A stretch of 64,000 nucleotides of DNA. Source: Natrinema mahii (GTDB lineage: Archaea > Halobacteriota > Halobacteria > Halobacteriales > Natrialbaceae). The notes below the pieces were generated by a model, which saw only the letters and a program-made list of their open reading frames with translations, had not been told where the DNA came from and did no database searches. The DNA lies in the NCBI GenBank assembly GCA_000690595.2, contig JHUT02000014.1:1-64000 (forward strand), in the 5' to 3' direction. The position numbers and the translations under genes were made by a program. Below, piece by piece: positions 62,565 to 64,000 of the stretch (within the stretch, counting starts at the first letter, position 1; each line of letters begins with the position of its first letter).

Positions 62565-64000
62565 ATGACTGACCCCGAGACGCTGTCGGTGACGATCGTC
62601 GACGGCTACGTCGACGAGCCCGCACACTTCGGGGTGCCGCCGTACATTTCGACGTATCCCCGGTACGCGGCGGGCGCGCTCGTCGACGCGGGCGTCCCCC
62701 GTGAGCAAATCACCTATCACACGATCGATCGGCTCCGCGACGACCCCGACTACTGGCGGGACGTCGACGAGGCCGATCTCCTGCTCTATCTGGGCGGGAT
62801 GACCGTCCCCGGGAAGTACGTCGGCGGGACGCCGGCCGAACCCGACGAGGTCCGCAAGCTGGCCTGGACCGCCACCGGCACGAGCCTGATGGGCGGCCCC
62901 GTCAAGTTCGGCGTCGGCGACGAAAACGCCGGTGCGACCGAGACCGAACGGCAGGATCTGGACTTCGATTTCGTCGCCAAGGGTGACGTCGAGGCCGCCG
63001 TCTACGATCTCGTCGAGAGCGGTCTCGAGGGCTTCAACAACCGGATGCGAGACGTCGAGGAGGTCTCGCGGTGGGCCCGAGAGGGCGCGTTCGTCGTCGA
63101 ACAGCATCCCAACCACCCGGACCATCTCATCGCCGAACTCGAGACCTCCCGGGGCTGTGCGTATCGGTGTTCGTTCTGTACGGAACCGCTCTATGGGAAC
63201 CCCGAGTTCCGGCCGCCGCCGACGGTCGTCGGCGAGGTCGACGCCCTCTCCGAGTACGGCGTCAAACACTTCCGGCTCGGCCGGCAGGCCGATATCCTCG
63301 CCTACGGCGGCGACGGGGAAGCGCCCAACCCCGACGCCCTGCGCCAGCTCTACGGCGGCATCCGCGAGGTCGCGCCCGACCTCGAGACGCTGCATCTTGA
63401 CAACATGAACCCCATCACGATCGTCGAGTGGCCCGAGGCCAGCCGTGAGGGGATCCGGATCATCGCCGAACACAACACGCCCGGCGACACGGCCGCGTTC
63501 GGCCTCGAGTCAGCCGATCCGGTCGTCCAAGAGGAGAACAACCTCAACGTCACCGCCGATGAGTGTTTCGAGGCGGTCAAGATCGTCAACGAGGAAGCGG
63601 GCTGGCGACCCGGCGAAGACCCCGGGGACGGCCCGAGCGTCGGTCGGGACACCCCGAACCGGCTCCCCAAGCTCCTGCCCGGCATCAACCTCCTGCACGG
63701 ACTCAAGGGCGAGCGCGAGGAAACCTACGAGCGCAACCGCGAGTTCCTCCAGCGAGTCTACGACGAGGGCTACATGCTCCGGCGGATCAATATCCGGCAG
63801 GTGATGGCCTTCGACGGCACCGACATGAGCGACACCGGGGCCGAGATCGCCAACGACCACAAACAGCTGTTCAAACGCTACAAGAAGCGGGTCCGCGAGG
63901 AGATCGACAATCCCATGCTCGAGCGGGTCGCCCCGCTCGGGACCGTCCTCCCCGATGTCCACCTCGAGTACCATCAGGACGGCAAGACCTTCGGCCGCCA
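62565..64000 (+). CDS. Radical SAM protein (partial, runs off the window)
   Basis: The open frame continues past the end with 478 codons visible. An N-terminal domain with LLYLGGMTVPGKYVGG is followed by ETSRGCAYRCSFCTEPLYGN, the CxxxCxxC cluster site (near residue 200), then FRLGRQADILAYGGDG, TLHLDNMNP, PGDTAAFGLESAD and LLPGINLLHGLKGE. The layout resembles archaeal radical SAM proteins with an N-terminal B12-binding-like domain (MJ_1487 group). The reaction is unknown. It was recognised by reading the plus-strand frame directly. Confidence 0.88.
   Translation, partial: MTDPETLSVTIVDGYVDEPAHFGVPPYISTYPRYAAGALVDAGVPREQITYHTIDRLRDDPDYWRDVDEADLLLYLGGMTVPGKYVGGTPAEPDEVRKLAWTATGTSLMGGPVKFGVGDENAGATETERQDLDFDFVAKGDVEAAVYDLVESGLEGFNNRMRDVEEVSRWAREGAFVVEQHPNHPDHLIAELETSRGCAYRCSFCTEPLYGNPEFRPPPTVVGEVDALSEYGVKHFRLGRQADILAYGGDGEAPNPDALRQLYGGIREVAPDLETLHLDNMNPITIVEWPEASREGIRIIAEHNTPGDTAAFGLESADPVVQEENNLNVTADECFEAVKIVNEEAGWRPGEDPGDGPSVGRDTPNRLPKLLPGINLLHGLKGEREETYERNREFLQRVYDEGYMLRRINIRQVMAFDGTDMSDTGAEIANDHKQLFKRYKKRVREEIDNPMLERVAPLGTVLPDVHLEYHQDGKTFGR

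Overview
The window comes from a haloarchaeal chromosome, most likely a member of Natrialbales (Natrinema/Haloterrigena-like). Supporting signs are the archaeal-type 16S-tRNA-Ala-23S-5S operon, very GC-rich and acidic coding sequence, and many Halobacteria-specific families (cbaDBAC ba3 oxidase, RPA with RPA-associated protein, Azf-type glucose-6-phosphate dehydrogenase, archaeal dihydroneopterin aldolase, small DUF57xx proteins). All family names here come from reading the sequence; no database search was run. Genus level is inference.

Layout. 1-5.5 kb: one complete rRNA operon with 16S and 23S processing stems, tRNA-Ala(TGC), and two tandem 5S genes, each preceded directly by a tRNA-like element. 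5.5-20.4 kb: ordinary chromosome (RNase J, PadR regulator, cold-shock protein, YhhQ transporter, M29 aminopeptidase, F420-dependent oxidoreductase, aldo/keto reductase, Azf, MptD, creatininase-family deformylase, ABC exporter, DUF192 protein, tRNA-Val).

20.4-40.26 kb: an integrated element. tRNA-Phe is the left attachment site, a 24-bp copy of the tRNA-Phe 3' end lies at 40240-40263, and a tyrosine recombinase gene sits beside the right end. The interior is visibly richer in A+T than the flanks. Cargo: a 1397-residue exported protein with seven Ig/PKD-like repeats, a pretoxin-like segment and a putative RNase toxin tail; an 8-blade exported beta-propeller protein encoded directly downstream; a PD-(D/E)XK nuclease-like protein followed by a broken DUF6884 gene; a CARF-like regulator (HFX_2341/DUF6293 type); and a CBASS-like operon (unknown protein, CD-NTase, SLATT two-TM effector, perhaps one small protein). 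There are also several regulators, paired operator-like dyads, a C-rich repeat tract and a long hairpin. I read it as a mobile defence and conflict island.

40.3-64 kb: chromosome again. It holds small membrane proteins with an XRE regulator, tRNA-His, a glyoxalase/hydrolase pair, the rpa3-rpap3-like pair, a DHDPS-family aldolase whose 3' end lies in an 84-bp hairpin repeat, a mannose-1-phosphate guanylyltransferase, and the cbaDBAC terminal oxidase operon. Opposite cbaDBAC runs a copper-delivery set (TauE/SafE-type membrane protein and CcoI-like P-type ATPase). After that come a CDGSH iron-sulfur protein, an FAD oxidoreductase, Hsp20 and a radical SAM gene that runs off the window. The same 84-bp hairpin repeat also occurs at 8.4 kb. 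Both tRNA-Val and tRNA-His have a copy of their own 3' end about 110-120 bp downstream.
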